From Neostapfia colusana (lineage: Eukaryota; Streptophyta; Magnoliopsida; Poales; Poaceae), in the NCBI GenBank assembly GCA_030760725.1, contig JASWHV010000017.1:11944959-12008958 (forward strand): a stretch of 64,000 nucleotides of DNA, read 5' to 3'. The notes under the pieces were generated by a model. That model did not search any database. It saw only the letters and a list, made by a program, of their open reading frames with translations, and was not told the DNA's origin. Each line of letters starts with the position of its first letter. Within the stretch, counting starts at the first letter, position 1. The position numbers were made by a program, and so were the translations under genes. This document shows, one piece after another, positions 1 to 12,465 of the stretch.

Positions 1-2996
1 GGGCGGCTTTTAGGTTCGCTTGAATCAGTCGAACCTTCTCTTCCGCGTTGTTGACAAGGTCAATCCTGAAGGTAACCCTTTCGCCAGACTCACACCAGTT
101 CAATGGTGTGCGGCATTTCCGCCCGTATAGCGCCTCGTAGGGCGCCATCTTGATGCTGGCTTGGTACCCATTGTTGTACGAGAACTCAGCTAACGGCAAG
201 TGATCATCCCAATTCTTGCCGTGGTTGATAGCGCAAGCTCGTAGCATGTCTTCTAAGATCTGATTTACCCGCTCCGTTTGCCCATCCGTCTGCGGGTGGT
301 ATGCTGAACTACGGATCAGCTTTGTCCCCAATGCAGCGTGCAGCTGCTTCCAAAAACGGGACACAAATAGAGTGCCCCGATCCGATATGATGGTACGGGG
401 TATGCTGTACAAGCATAAGATCCGTGAGATGTACAGTTCAGCGTACTTCTTGGCGTTGTAGTTTGTGTTGACCGGGATGAAATGGGCAACTTTGGTGAGC
501 CGGTCGACGATCACCCACACAGAATCATGCTTTTGAAGAGTGGTGGGTAAACCGACGATGAAGTTCATGCTCACATCCTCCCACTTCCAGGCAGGAATGC
601 CCAGTGGTTGCAGCAGTCCCAGTTTCCGCATATGGTCTGCCTTCACCCTTCGGCATGTATCACACTCGGACACGTATTTTGCAGTCTCCCGTTTCATCCG
701 TGTCCACCAAAACTTGCTTCTGAGTTCTTGATACATTTTGTTGCTGCCGGGGTGAATAGAAAATTTTGATAAGTGAGCCTCATCAAAAAATTTCTTCCGT
801 AGCTCCGGGTTACGGGGTACGACGATTTGGTCCTTGAACCATAGGACGCCGTCTCCGTCCTTCCGGAAACATTTCAACTCCCCACTGTCTACACGTCTCC
901 GCAAATGTGACATGCCCTTGTCATTCTTCTGGGCTGCCGCTATCTCTTCACGGATGGTGGGGATCAAAACTAAGTTGTAGAGAGCTCCGTGTGGAATCAC
1001 ATGTAGCGGTGGTTCGCTCTCTTCCAACGGTGTGATGGTCAGATTGTTGACGTGTGACTTGCGGCTCAGCGCATCTGCCACTACGTTTGCCTTGCCCGGA
1101 TGATAATGGATCTCTATTTCGTAATCCTTTATCAATTCTAACCATCTTCGCTGCCTCATGTTCAGCTCCTTCTGAGTGAATATGTACTTGAGGCTTTTGT
1201 GGTCGGTATATAGATGTACGAGGTTACCGAGTAGGTAGTGCCTCCACATCTTCAGTGCAAGTACCACGGCAGCGAGCTCCAAGTCGTGGGTTGGATAATT
1301 TTTCTCATGGTTTCTAAGCTGTTGTGATCCATACGCGACCACTCTTCGGTCTTGCATCAGCACACATCCGAGCCCAATGCCGGATGCATCGCAGTACACA
1401 TCGAACGGTTTTGTTGTGTCTGGCTGCGCCAAAACCAGTGCTGATGTTAGGTGCTTGACTAAAGCCTTGAATGCTGCTTCACATGCTGGACTCCAAACAT
1501 ATCTGGTAGCCTTCTTCAGAAGCTCTGTCATTGGCTTGACAATCTTCGAGAAGTTCGGAATGAACCTCCGATAATATCCCGCGAGTCCGAGGAAACTCCG
1601 TACCTCGTGAACAGTTCTCGGGGACTTCCAATTCAGCACTTGAGTGATCTTACTTGGGTCTACAGCGATACCCTCCGCTGAGATGATATGCCCGAGAAAA
1701 GGCACTTGCGATATCCAAAACTCGCATTTGCTGAATTCCGCGTATAACTTGTGATCCCGCAGCCGTTGCAAGACTATACGCAGATGTTTCTTGTGATCTT
1801 CCTCCGACTTGGAATATACCAGGATGTCGTCGATGAAGACCACGACAAACTTGTCCAGCTCCGGCATGAATACCGAGTTCATCAAGTACATGAAGTGAGC
1901 TGGAGCATTGGTGAGGCCGAAGGACATGACCAGGTACTCATAAAGTCCGTACCTCATCGAGAAAGCCGTCTTCGGAATGTCCTCCACCCTTATCTTAATC
2001 TGATGGTACCCGGATCTTAAGTCCATCTTGGAAAAGATATTTGCTTTGACCAACTGATCAAACAACATGTCGATCCGTGGCAACGGGTACTTGTTCTTGA
2101 TGGTTACGGCATTTAATGGATGATAGTCCACGCGAAGCCGTAACGTCTCATCCTTCTTCTTCACAAATAATGCCGAACAGCCCCATGGCGAGGAGCTCGG
2201 CCTAATAAAACCCTTCTCCAGAAGGTCCGTGAGCTGAGTCTTCAGTTCAGCCAACTCCTTGGGCGCCATTTTGTACGGCCTTCGGGATATTGGCATGGTT
2301 CCCGGTGCAAGTTCAATCTTGAACTCCACCTCTCTATCGGGCGGCATCCCCGGTAAATCTTCCGGGAACACGTCAGGGAACTCTCGGACTACTGGAATAT
2401 CTTCCAATCTGATGGTTGTGGCTTGATAGACACTTGGAAGTTTTATTTCTGGACTGTCCAGAAATAATGAGTGAGGCTCGTGCACTTCTGAGTTCAAGTG
2501 CACAACTCGGAGGATGGTGTCTAAAACAGCGTCGTGGCGGGTTAACCACGACATCCCTAAGATGACATCGACCTTTTGTCCCTCTAAGATTATGAGGGAC
2601 GTAGGGTAAACTCTACCCCCTAAGCACAATGGCGCTTTTGGGACCATCATGCTTGCTGAAATTTTCCCACCCGGTGAACAGATCACATAAGGACTATCGG
2701 TGGGTAGTATTTGCAAGCTATGTTTATCAATGAAAGCTTGGCTAATGAAGCTATGCGTGGTGCCTGAATCAAATAATATTATAGCGGGATGCTGGTGGAG
2801 TTGGAACATACCCGCAAGGATTGGCTCGCCCTCCGGCACGTCCTCTATGGCAAGCTGGTGGACGGTACCGGGCCTAGGGTTTGCCCGCTGCGCATTAGAA
2901 GGGTTCCAGGGTTGATTCCTCCCCGGAAACTGCGGTGCCACTCCGCCGCCTTGCCTCTCCGAGCAACTGCTCGCGAAGTGTCCTGGACGACCACAT
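1..2996 (-). CDS. Pol polyprotein of element A (protease, RT, RNase H, integrase), 3'-incomplete
   Basis: One minus-strand frame stays open from the zinc-knuckle region near 2996 to position 1, with no stop seen. In order it holds the aspartic protease motif LFDSGTTHSF (about 2780-2750), the protease-RT linker with DVFPEDLPGMPPDREV (about 2370-2325), RT with the catalytic FIDDI box (about 1840), RNase H with YCDAS (about 1395) and YTDHKSLKYIF (about 1195), then the integrase zinc domain (CDTC near 660) and core with the SDRGTLF and PQTDGQTER motifs (390-270). It copies the element RNA into DNA and integrates it. It lies in a different frame from gag. The integrase tail and any chromodomain lie beyond the left edge. 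The domain calls are firm; activity is unlikely because gag is broken. Confidence 0.88.
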
Positions 2997-4101
2997 TTAA
3001 CATGTGGCCGCCGCTGGTGTAGTGCTCGGGGGACGAAAGCCCGGCATGCGTTGCTGAGGTGCATACGCACGCAGCATCGCCCGCTGCTGCTGTTGTTGTT
3101 GTGGAGGTGGTGCTGGCAGTGCCGGCCGGAATGCCGGTGAAGAGTACGGCTGACTGCGGAAAGGCATCGACCGCTGTGGTGGCTGTCAGCATGGACCTGA
3201 TGGTGGGCGATTCACCATCCGAAACTTCTGAAGGACCGCCTCCTTCTCTGCTGCTCTGCGGCGCGCTTCGCTTTCTCTCCGCCGCCGCTAACTCCTTGCC
3301 GGAGTCCTCCTGAACAATCGCAGCATCAATGATGTCGTTGAGGCTGCCACGATTGAACATCGCCAACTTGTCCTTCAGGAGCGGGTTAAGCCCCTGGTAA
3401 AAGTGGTCCCGCCGCTTCTCGTCAGTATCTGCGTGATACGACCCGTAAAGCGCGAGATCGTTGAACGCCCTGGAGTATTCCAGCGCGTTCCGGCTCCTTT
3501 GTTGCAGGTGTAAGAATTCCTGCGTCTTCCTCTTCATTAGACCTGGCGGTATGTGATAGGCCCTGAAGGCCGTCTGAAACTCCGTCCAGGTCATAACTCG
3601 GTCGGTGGGCTGTGAAGCACAGAAGTTGGCCCACCACGCGCTTGCGGATCCTTGGAGCTGCTGGACCGCGAACTGAGTCTTGCGCTGCTCGCTTATCTGG
3701 AGCAGCCCGAACTTCATCTCTATTGCGTGGAGCCAGTTGTCCTCGTCAAGAGGTTCATCCGCCCTTGAGAATACCGGGGGATGAGTAGCTAGGAAGTCGG
3801 AGTAGGAGCTCTGTTGACGCTCCTCACGATCTTGACGTCTCTCTGGGCGAGACGTATTAGCGATGAGAGTCTGCAGCAACTCCGTGTGCTGCTGATGTGA
3901 ACCCGCCATTGCCGCGACGATGTCGGCCAATGTAACCGTTGGCAGTGGCGGTGGCGGTGTTTGCTGTTGCTGTTGCTGCTGCTGTCCCGAGGAGTCCTCG
4001 GGAGGCTGTTGGGAGGTCTCTCCCCCTTGGCTAGTACCCCCAACATCAGGGTTGGCACGAGTACGCGTCAATCTGAAATTCAAAACAGCAGCGATTAGCA
4101 C
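2845..4101 (-). pseudogene. Gag of element A, frameshifted at its C-terminal part
   Basis: A 418-residue frame starts at the ATG ending at 4101. The retrotransposon-gag fold is clear at about residues 115-265 (AWWANFC, WTEFQTAFRAYHIPPG, YQGLNPLLKDKL). A Gln run and Pro-rich stretch precede it. The last 140 or so residues are not real gag. Near 3265 the gag-like sequence moves to the next frame (with a TGA near 3197). Near 2998 it moves again, and the zinc knuckle (CGRPGHFASSC) then continues in the pol frame. The knuckle's first Cys is separated by a spacing consistent with a 2-nt loss. Gag would form the virus-like particle in the cytoplasm. The copy is inferred to be non-functional. Confidence 0.85.
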
Positions 4102-4343
4102 ATGTCTTACTTAAAATTCCATATGTAACAGTAGGTATTGAAGTGACACATGATTAATTTGCACAACATTCACATATATTGATAAAGCATAAACTTTATA
4201 CAAGATACATTATTCTCAGGTCTCTGAGAAGTCGTGCTCATGTCGTCACTACCTATACATACGCTACTGTCTACACGACATGTCACCGATTACAAAATTT
4301 GGGCTACACTACCCTAGCTGCCCTACATGGCAACTGTAACCCC

Positions 4344-5288
4344 CTACTCGGAGTAGAACTCGACCTCCTGTGGGTCGTCCTCCTCCGGTACCTCTGCTGG
4401 TGGCTCTGGATCTACCACCTCTTCTCCCATCCCGGGTTCTCCCATTGCTGGAAGACACAAGACCACCAGTATGCCCAATACCGGAGGTACGAGGTCCTGC
4501 AAAGCATGCACCTCGTCCATAGCCTGGTTATAGTCCTCTTCCCAGCCTTGCCCTTCCTCAATAGCGTCGTCTCGCTCTTGACCAAGGTCCTCGTTCTGCT
4601 GGGTCAGATTCTGTACCAGTTCCTGTAATGCCGCGATGTTGACACGGCTCTTCTTCTTTGCCTTCTTCAGACGATGCAACTGATTGTGCTGTTCATTCAG
4701 TCGCTTAATCGTCAGAAGGAGCACATTACGGAGTGCGCTGTGAGCACTCTCGAAATGGTCTCCACGGCTCATGCTCTCCTTGAGCTTCGTGGCGAGATGC
4801 TCCGTATGAACAGCTTGGCTGTCCATCACGGCGTTTCCCGCCCTCATCTGGAGGCTAAGGTTTGCCTCCGCGGGGTTGTACCTTGGGCAACTCGGGTCCG
4901 TTGCCTCCAGGTACCTCTCTTCCAACACATGCTGAGCCCGTCCCTCCACTGGAACGAGCACGTATGGAGTGCCCTCCATAGCCTGCACGTGTAGTTGGCA
5001 GAAACGTGACATAGTGTCACGGGCTGCCACTTGCCACATCCCTTCCGGTTGTCTTCCTCTCACCGTGACGGTGAACGGCACCCAACCGGGTGGCGTAGGT
5101 CCTGCGGGGACCTCGACATGGATTGTCCACGTCTTGCTTCCCTCTTCGCCTTCTTCCTTGGCGAAGTACTGCGGCATCTGGTTATACCCGAAATATTGGA
5201 GCATTTGCCACAATGCTTCCGGATAGCCGCTGCGGTGAGAACAGTGGGACACCACCCACCCGTTCTCCAACTGCTTTTCTGCTGTCAT
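4344..5288 (-). CDS. Extra ORF upstream of gag in element A, coiled-coil protein of unknown function
   Basis: An uninterrupted 314-residue frame lies in the same orientation as gag and about 240 nt upstream of it, between the leader and gag. I do not recognise its fold. What can be seen is an N-terminal region with aromatic and Gly/Pro-rich stretches (residues 1-130). A long Leu/Glu/Lys-rich coiled-coil region follows at about 165-265, with a basic patch (KKAKKKSR). A short hydrophobic segment (VLGILVVLCLPAM) precedes a strongly acidic tail ending EEDDPQEVEFYSE. Extra ORFs are known in some plant Ty3/gypsy lineages. An open frame of this length in an element with a broken gag suggests selection until recently. 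Element C has an ORF with the same position and layout. Confidence 0.7.
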   Translation of the reverse strand: MTAEKQLENGWVVSHCSHRSGYPEALWQMLQYFGYNQMPQYFAKEEGEEGSKTWTIHVEVPAGPTPPGWVPFTVTVRGRQPEGMWQVAARDTMSRFCQLHVQAMEGTPYVLVPVEGRAQHVLEERYLEATDPSCPRYNPAEANLSLQMRAGNAVMDSQAVHTEHLATKLKESMSRGDHFESAHSALRNVLLLTIKRLNEQHNQLHRLKKAKKKSRVNIAALQELVQNLTQQNEDLGQERDDAIEEGQGWEEDYNQAMDEVHALQDLVPPVLGILVVLCLPAMGEPGMGEEVVDPEPPAEVPEEDDPQEVEFYSE

Positions 5289-6772
5289 ATGTAAAAATTA
5301 TATTTGAGAAATGTCAAATATTTATTTAAACAGTAAACCACTGAGTTATAACATAAAACATGCCATTGAACTCATAAAACTTGGAAACATAGTTCAAACT
5401 TTAAATAAATTTGACTGCTGATCTGCTGTTCCCATGACAGCCCTGACCAGTTTCCATTCCAACCTGATTTAGGCCATGCTAAAGGCAAAACTAGTTCTAT
5501 AGCTCAACATCAAAGTTAAAGCTAACTTCAATATCTTTCCAGAAAGTATTTTCTTGGCCTAAGATCTGTCCTGGTTCAAAAGTTATAAGATGTCAAAGAT
5601 AACAGAATTTCTGGAAACAATTGGACAGCACCTCCCTGCTTTAGGTACTGATTTGATCCAAGAATTCCAGTTAATTCTGCTCTCAATCTGACAAAACTTT
5701 ATGTTACAAAGTTGTAACCCATCTCACAAGCTTTCCGGAACTACCTCATTTTATATTTTTGGATTTTTATGCAGGAAGTTATACTCAATTTACAGAGAGT
5801 TTACAGAGAGTCTTTGCTCTGTCCTGTTTTCTGGACAGTTTCAACTCTACTGCATTTTTCGATTGGTTAAGGGATGAAACACCTCTGGACCTAAACAGAA
5901 AAGTTGTAAAGATCTTCCAAATCTTTCCACAAATGTATCATATGACCCCAACCTCGAAAGAACTCAACCTCTAACCTCTGATTAACTTCAGCCTTGATTC
6001 AGCTGAAAACAGAGTGCTCTATCCTTAACATCCTATGAGTTGAAAACTTGTTAACTTTGAATAACCTGATTAAGGGAAGGAGTTACATCATGTTTTATTG
6101 CTTTGGATCAAAACTTTCAAGTTTTACAATGAAGTTGTCCGTTTAGTGGGGTGTGACGTCGATGCATCACCAGATCATGTCGGTACCACGTCCTCACAAA
6201 GAAAAACCTATACCGGGCTTAGCCGGCTTCGTTAATTCAGTGGCACTAAACGTCACTCACACACGGATGCTACACGTCTACCGTTTCGTGGTCAGGCTAC
6301 CTGCAGAAACTCAAGCAATCGTCAGACTCGGCTACACACCAAGCCCAGAATCCATACAGTTCGTACACCCGGACGTCATCACTCGCCCGGATGTTCTCAA
6401 GCCAAACATGCCCTGAGTTACGTGTTCACGTTTCAGACCACGTGACGGGGTCTCCCAAGTTGCACCACGCACGCCAGAGATAGACGTTGCTCGAATACCC
6501 CAAACGACATGAAGAGTCGTAGAGGATATCAAAGCGGGTCGGGTTACCTGCCACCCGTGGGGCTACACCCTTCAGCTTGTGTGCACTGGTGGACAGCGCT
6601 TACGTGCACCCCCCAAGACATAAACGTCCCGAGATGCACGATTTTCCGACATAGACAGATAGGTTAGTATGCCACTTTCTATATGCTAATAACATCCTTA
6701 TACGGGCTACTAACTCGTTCCTCACTGGATTTTTGAAAAGATGACCTTTTTTGAGCGTTAAACCTCAAGCGA
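5289..6772 (-). other. Leader between 5' LTR/PBS and the extra ORF of element A
   Basis: About 1.5 kb of non-coding DNA lies between the PBS and the first ORF of element A. Its left part (5290-6130) is AT-rich. I found no frame here resembling gag, pol or a cellular gene. The short frames at 5759-5974, 6153-6416 and 6332-6532 have no recognisable domain. Confidence 0.5.
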
Positions 6773-6784
6773 GCTCTGATACCA
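6773..6784 (-). other. Primer binding site of element A (initiator tRNA-Met type)
   Basis: On the minus strand this reads TGGTATCAGAGC, the standard plant initiator tRNA-Met primer site. It is separated from the LTR end by 4 nt. It fixes the direction of the element and the LTR boundary at 6789. Confidence 0.9.
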
Positions 6785-6788
6785 ACGC

Positions 6789-9700
6789 TGACACGACCCC
6801 ACGGTCTTGTCGAGCTAGGATCACGCTGAGGGGTGCTGCGTTGCACATCACCGTATAACACACGTCAAAGGTACAAAGCGGAAGTGAAATTTTATTACAT
6901 AAACAAGTTTATGAACATGTTTACATCAAAATAAGTTCAGTCTACACTCACGGGCGTAGACTACGCATCAAATGCACGTTCAGCCCTTGAACGTGTCCTT
7001 GCTAGCACACACGCACACTAACTCTGCGGCGTGCACGACTCCCACTCGACGGGGTTCCCCTCCTGGGGTTCCGTCTCCTCTTCGGGAGTCCCTTCCTCAT
7101 AGAACCCTGCAAAAGCTTCAAACACAAGCAGTGAGCACGAAGGCTCAGCAAGTCTAACCCGTCTTACCTAGACATGGAACTTCTACATGAGGGGTGATGG
7201 GTTACATGAGATAAAAATCATTTACAAGGACTCGCCTAATTAGTAAAACCTTACTTTCAAGTTTTAGCAGCAGGTTGTGGAGAACCTTACGCTAAGACAC
7301 ATGAGAGAGCCGCAATCAAACAAGAAATGCATTTCTCTCATGTACTTTGCCCAAAGTTGAAAGGAACTTTAATTAGCTCTAAACTACAGAAAATCAATAA
7401 CAATCAAGTCCATCTTTCAATCAGCAACATTTTGACATGTAACTAGCCTGTTCTTTCTACGTCACGGTACAGTGAACAAGTGGTACTCACTGACCGCGAG
7501 GGACGGCGATTATAATCGATTTACACCTGCAGGGTTACCCGAACAACCCGTCACGTACGCCCGTACTCGATGTTGCCTACAACAACCATCATGGATGCCG
7601 TATGCGACTACCTTTCACCCGTTAGCCAAATGTTGAACCGGTCCAGTCGTCCCGAGAAAGAGGTCTCTGCACGTGCATCTCAGTGCCGCCAGCCAATTTA
7701 CACCTCGAGCTCTCAAGCTACCCTCTGAACGACCATCTATTCCTCAACATCCAGCTACCCGAGTTACATCGGTTTCCCAGTTCCCATATAGCCGGTAGGT
7801 CTTCGGTACTGTTCTAGTTTGTTCAACAGGCCTGCACACGGCTCGGTCCTCAACCGACACAAGCGGAGCTACAGCACACAGGCCCCAAAGTCCTGCTGCC
7901 CTTACCCTCCGCTTGGTCTCATTTTCTTGCCATGTGTTTCATGTGTTATCACTACCCGAGTCGAGTGCCTCTAGCCTATGCTCGCGAGTAGTTCCAACTA
8001 CTCGACTTGTACCGAATCCTACACTATCTTAGCATTGCAGTAGCTAACGGGGTTTGCAATCCTAACCCAACCCATGGTTTTCTTGGCTATGCAATTGGGT
8101 TTCCAAACAAGACTCTAATGCAAGGAATCATTATAACCAATTAAGTGCTCAAAACAATAAAAATTTGTAAAAGGGTTAATGTAAACCGGAGCTTGCCTTG
8201 CTGCTCTTGGTCATAGGCTAGCTGCTCCTCCGGAGTCACGAAGTCTAGGACTTCGGTTTCCTCCTCGACCTTAGCGACTACATGATAGAAGCAATACATG
8301 TATTAATTTAAATGCAGTTGTATTAACTTTTAATCTTGTGAAGCTTATAAGTCCCACTAGACAGACTCACTGACTATGAAACTTTTACTGTGGCTTGGTC
8401 ACAACCTAAATACAGACTTGGTCAAGTTTTAGTTGCAGCAAAGCTCATTTGAGCCCTCCACAATTAGATATGTACTTGACCTTAATTGGCACTCTTAGGG
8501 TGTTCTAGGGATTTTCATGGAAGAAGCTATGACTTTCTGAAAACTAGATTTTCAGAGGGTTCTAATGGAGTTGGTCTCATTTAATTTGAAGGTTCCTAGC
8601 TAAAGATATGAGCTAAACAATTTCAGAGAAAATTCTGAAAATGTTTCTGAACATTTTCTATTTTCTCTGGAACAGTTTCACTAATCACACCATTAGGTGG
8701 ATCAAATGAGATCAAATGGATCTGAAATTTTTATGGTAGTTCAGGGATATTTTGGTGAACATCCCAGCAAAATTTCAGGCTTTTCCTCCAAAGTATTCTC
8801 CAGTTAAAATTCCAAACAGTTTAAATTTGAGGAATTAATTCTGGAGAAATAAGGATTTTCATGAAGTGAAACTTGATTTGCTGGAAAGTGCTCAGAGAGA
8901 TGAATCCAACAAAATTTGGTTCACTCGATTTGGAGCTTTCTAGCCAAAGTTATAAGGATTTGAAGTTTGGAAGAAATCTGAAATTCAGGGGAAAAGTTTA
9001 AATCGGCCGGGCCCCGCAGGGACACGTGTTGAGCGCCGAGGCGACAGCACACCGCGGCCCACAAGGTTTTTGCGCGCCAGCACACCCGATCCTGGCCGCA
9101 GCCTGATCCCGATTTAAAATATCTGCTGCTGACAGCTGGGGTCCACCCCCTTCGTCAACCTTCCGCCGCCCACGCTCTGCCGCCGAGGGACCTCGCCGGA
9201 GAGCTCGCCGGCAGCTTCTGTGGAGCTCCAAACTTCACGATCTTGGCCGCCCCTGCCTACTTTCACTCGGGGAACAAGATTCTGGGGTCAGCTCGTCATG
9301 ACAACGGCCGGTACATGGTCGGCGACGAGCCGCCGCCTCGGAAAAACTTCGGCCGTGTCGGCTAACTACCCTAGCACCTCAACTACTCGAGCAACCGGTC
9401 GGGAAGCATCAGTGGACCTCAGGGAAGGTCCACATGAGCTCGAGGCAGCTCGGGGAAGGCCCGGAGTAGGTCCTCACCGTGCGCCCGATGCCTCCCGTTT
9501 GTTCCGCCGTCGGTAAACTTTGAATTACGCCGGGTACAGAGGTCCTCCAGCCAAAGGTTGTGAAGGCAACTGGTGCATTACCGTGTCTAGTTTGTGTGAG
9601 AGTGGATTAAGGCCCTCTAATCCTTTCTAGAGTATGAATTCGACGGAACCGCACCCGAAGGTCGTTCTGCACCCAGAGAGGGGAAAACTGGAAATTCGCC

Positions 9701-10831
9701 GCCGGTGAGCAAACACTCGGGCTGTGGCTCGGGGGTGAGCAGCACCAGTCACCAGCGCGTCCAAGGGTGCCTTGGCTCGGGCGTGATAACACCCTAGTTG
9801 GGCTGTCCACGGGATCCTGAAGTGTGGCGGCGTTAGGTCACCGGATTGAACTCTCGGTATAGCCGAGATCGACCGGTTTCAGCTGGATTCTAGCCGCGGG
9901 GAAGACGAAGGAAGGTTTCCAGTACCTTGCCGAGGCTCTGGAGGGGACGGAGAGGCGGTGATCGAGCTTCCCTGATCAGCTCCGAGTGATCGGCAGCGAT
10001 GGCGCGTTTCTGATGCAAAGAAGCAGCAGAGTGTGCGGTGATCACTCCGATCTGGGCGGCGGCGTAGATAAGGGGGCTGTGAGGCGGTTCAGCACGTCGG
10101 GGCGGCAAGCAGGTGGTGTCCCAGTCGCCTCTTCGCCGTGGCGGCTGCTCAGTCCGGCGCAAGAACCCGAGCTGGGTTTTCAGTCGGTTTGATTTGGAGT
10201 AGTGGCTGACATGTGGGTCCCACTTCCAGTTTTAACCTCTGAAATTTACTCCTAATCACTGTTGTAAACAGTGAGCCCCAAAGTACCCCAAGTGATTCAA
10301 ATTATTCACCCATGAGCCATTTGAATTGAATAGAATTCAAAATGGGTTTGGTTTGGATGAATTTCAGCACAAGTTCAGTTTGAAATTCAAATAAAGTTTT
10401 AATTTGTCCCACTTAGCTCATGTCAAGATCAACTCCAAATGGAGTGAAAATTGGTGTGTGAACTCACAAAAATGTGCTGAATAAGAATATGCCTCCCACT
10501 TTTAAATTCATGGGATAAAAACAGTTTGAATTTGAATATGGTTTCAAACTGCCCTCTTTCTAGCTATACCCAAAATGACCTCAAAAAGGTTTTGAATTTG
10601 GGTGAAACTTGGCATGGACATCCTTAGCAATGTGTAGGAGTTTTCATATGTCCAGCCCACCTATATCACATGTGGGAAATACCACTTTTGCAATATGTGA
10701 GTTTGTTCTTCTAATGAGCATGTTGATGGTGGTTACTTGCTCTTCATTTGTGTTCATCAACTTTCCTCAAATGAGGTGTGTGTTGTGGTGATGAACACTT
10801 CAAATATGTTTCAAAAACTGAGGCCCTTACA
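6789..10831 (-). repeat. 5' LTR of element A
   Basis: On the plus strand the LTR begins TGACACGACCCC four bases beyond the PBS. It ends ...GGCCCTTACA, where the CRM-like pol sequence resumes. At about 4.04 kb it is long for a gypsy LTR. GC-rich DNA occupies about 9000-10200, and AT-rich DNA lies on either side. A second copy is not in the window, so the outer boundary rests on the CRM junction. The scattered short frames inside it (for example 9220-9516 and 9986-10192) have no recognisable products. Confidence 0.75.
7132..7147. promoter_or_regulatory. Conserved LTR hairpin, element A copy
   Basis: The inverted repeat TGAGC-acgaag-GCTCA is followed by the conserved AGCAAGT. It begins 343 nt inside the LTR from its PBS-side end, the same offset as in element C. 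The arm sequence differs from that in B, C and D, but pairing is kept. Confidence 0.55.
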
Positions 10832-12465
10832 GATACCCCTCGGATTACCACCTGTGCGAGGCATTGAGCACAAGATTGATTTGGTTCCAGGGGCGAGCTT
10901 GCCAAACCGTGCTGCCTACAGGACCAACCCCGACGAGACTAAGGAAATTCAGCGACAAGTCTAAGATCTTCTGGACCGCGGGTACATTCGTGAGAGTCTT
11001 AGTCCTTGTTCTGTTCTTGTTCTTTTGGTTCCAAAAAAAGATGGCACTTAGCGCATGTGTGTTGATTATAGAGCCATCAATAACACTACCATTCGTTATC
11101 GCTATCCTATTCCTAGATTGGATGACATGCTTGATGAGTTGAGTGGTTCTGTTATTTTCTCCAAGATTGATTTGCGTAGTGGGTATCATCAGATTCGTAT
11201 GGCTTTAGGTGATGAATGGAAAACTGCTTTTAAAACTAAATTCGGACTTTATGAATGGTTAGTCATGCCATTTGGTTTAACTAATGCGCCCAGCACTTTC
11301 ATGAGGTTGATGAATGAGGTTTTACGTGCTTTCATTGGTAAATTTGTGGTGGTTTACTTTGATGATATCCTTATTTACAGCAAGTCATATGATGAGCATC
11401 TTGAACATTTGTGTGCTGTTTTTAATGTCTTGCGCGATGCACGTTTATATGGTAACCTTGAGAAGTGCACCTTTTGCACCGATCGTGTGTCTTTTCTTGG
11501 GTATGTTGTTACTTCGCAGGGCATTGAGGTGGACGAGCTGGCCACTTTCGACTACGGTCACACAGGTTTGGAGTTTTCTTGGTCTCGCGGGTTTCTACCG
11601 CCATTTCGTGCGGGATTTCAGCACCATTGCGGCACCTCTCCACGAGTTGACAAAGCATGGAGTGCTGTTTCGATGGGGACCAGCACAACAACAAGCTTTT
11701 GATGTACTCAAGTCGAAGCTCACACAAGCACCATTGCTGCAACTTCCTGATTTTGAGAAGACCTTCGAGCTTGAATGTGACACGAGCGACATTGGCATTG
11801 GAGGAGTGCTAATTAAAGGAGGTAAACCTGTTGCCTTCTTTAGTGAAAAATTGCATGGGCCTTCGCTGAATTATTCTACATATGACAAAGAACTTTATGC
11901 TTTAGTGCGTGTCTTGCAAACTTGGCAACATTACCTATGGTCTAAAGAATTTGTCATACATTCAGATCATGAGTCTTTGAAGTATCTTAAAGGACAAGCT
12001 AATCTGAACAAACGTCATGCTAAATGGATTGAGTTCATAGAATCATTTCCTTACATCATTAAACATAAGAAAGAGAAAGACAATGTGATTGTCGATGCTT
12101 TATCTAGACGTTATACCATACTATCCCAACTTTCTCATAAAATCTTTGGTTTGGAAACCATAAAGAGGTTATATGCTACTGATTTGGACTTCAAAGATGC
12201 CTTTGAAAATTGTAGAGAGGGAAGAATGTGGCAAAAATTTCTACTGTGTGAAGGCCTTCTCTACCGTGCTAACAAGCTGTGTGTTTCAGCTAGCTCCGTT
12301 CGTCTTTTGTTGTTGCAGGAAGCGCATGGAGGTGGTTTGATGGGACATTTTGGTGTTAAAAAGACAGAGGATGTGCTGGCCGCTCACTTCTTTTGGCCAC
12401 GAATGAGGCGTGATGTGGAGCGCTACGTTTCACGTTGCACGACATGCAACAAAGCTAAGTCTTGA
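10832..12465 (+). pseudogene. RT, RNase H and integrase zinc domain of the CRM-like element, broken
   Basis: RT motifs in order are CVDYRAINN, FSKIDLRSGYHQIRM, MPFGLTNAPSTF and the catalytic YFDDILIYS (about 11355-11385). Thumb and connection sequence lead to FLGLAGFYR, then RNase H (ECDTSDIGIGG, YDKELYALV, HSDHESLKYL) and the integrase zinc domain (LLQEAHGGG to CTTCNKA). In-frame breaks: TAA at about 10962 where CAA is expected, TAG at about 11056 before RMCVDY, a small deletion with frame change near 11535, and TGA ending the frame at 12465 where CGA is expected. The gene is inactive. Confidence 0.85.

Larger units (their letters stand above)
1..10831 (-). mobile_element. Ty3/gypsy LTR retrotransposon, Tekay-like (element A), partial
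   Basis: The element reads on the minus strand from a 5' LTR (6789-10831) through a PBS, leader, extra ORF and gag into pol, which runs off the left edge. The 3' LTR is outside the window. Domain order (gag, protease, RT, RNase H, integrase) is that of Ty3/gypsy. The LTR start on the plus strand (TGACACGACCCC) resembles the ends of elements B and C, so I place it in the same chromovirus group, although its chromodomain is not in view. It interrupts the CRM-like element at 10832, whose RT-upstream sequence starts directly after the LTR. The first target-site base group would be GATAC; its partner is off-window. Confidence 0.85.

Noticed and set aside
2845..4101. Programmed frameshift between gag and pol in element A
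   Set aside because: Two separate frame changes and a stop interrupt recognisable gag sequence, and the zinc knuckle spacing is disturbed. Mutation is the simpler reading.
2789..4628. Plus-strand frames opposite gag and the extra ORF of element A
   Set aside because: They are shadows of the minus-strand genes, and have no domain of their own.
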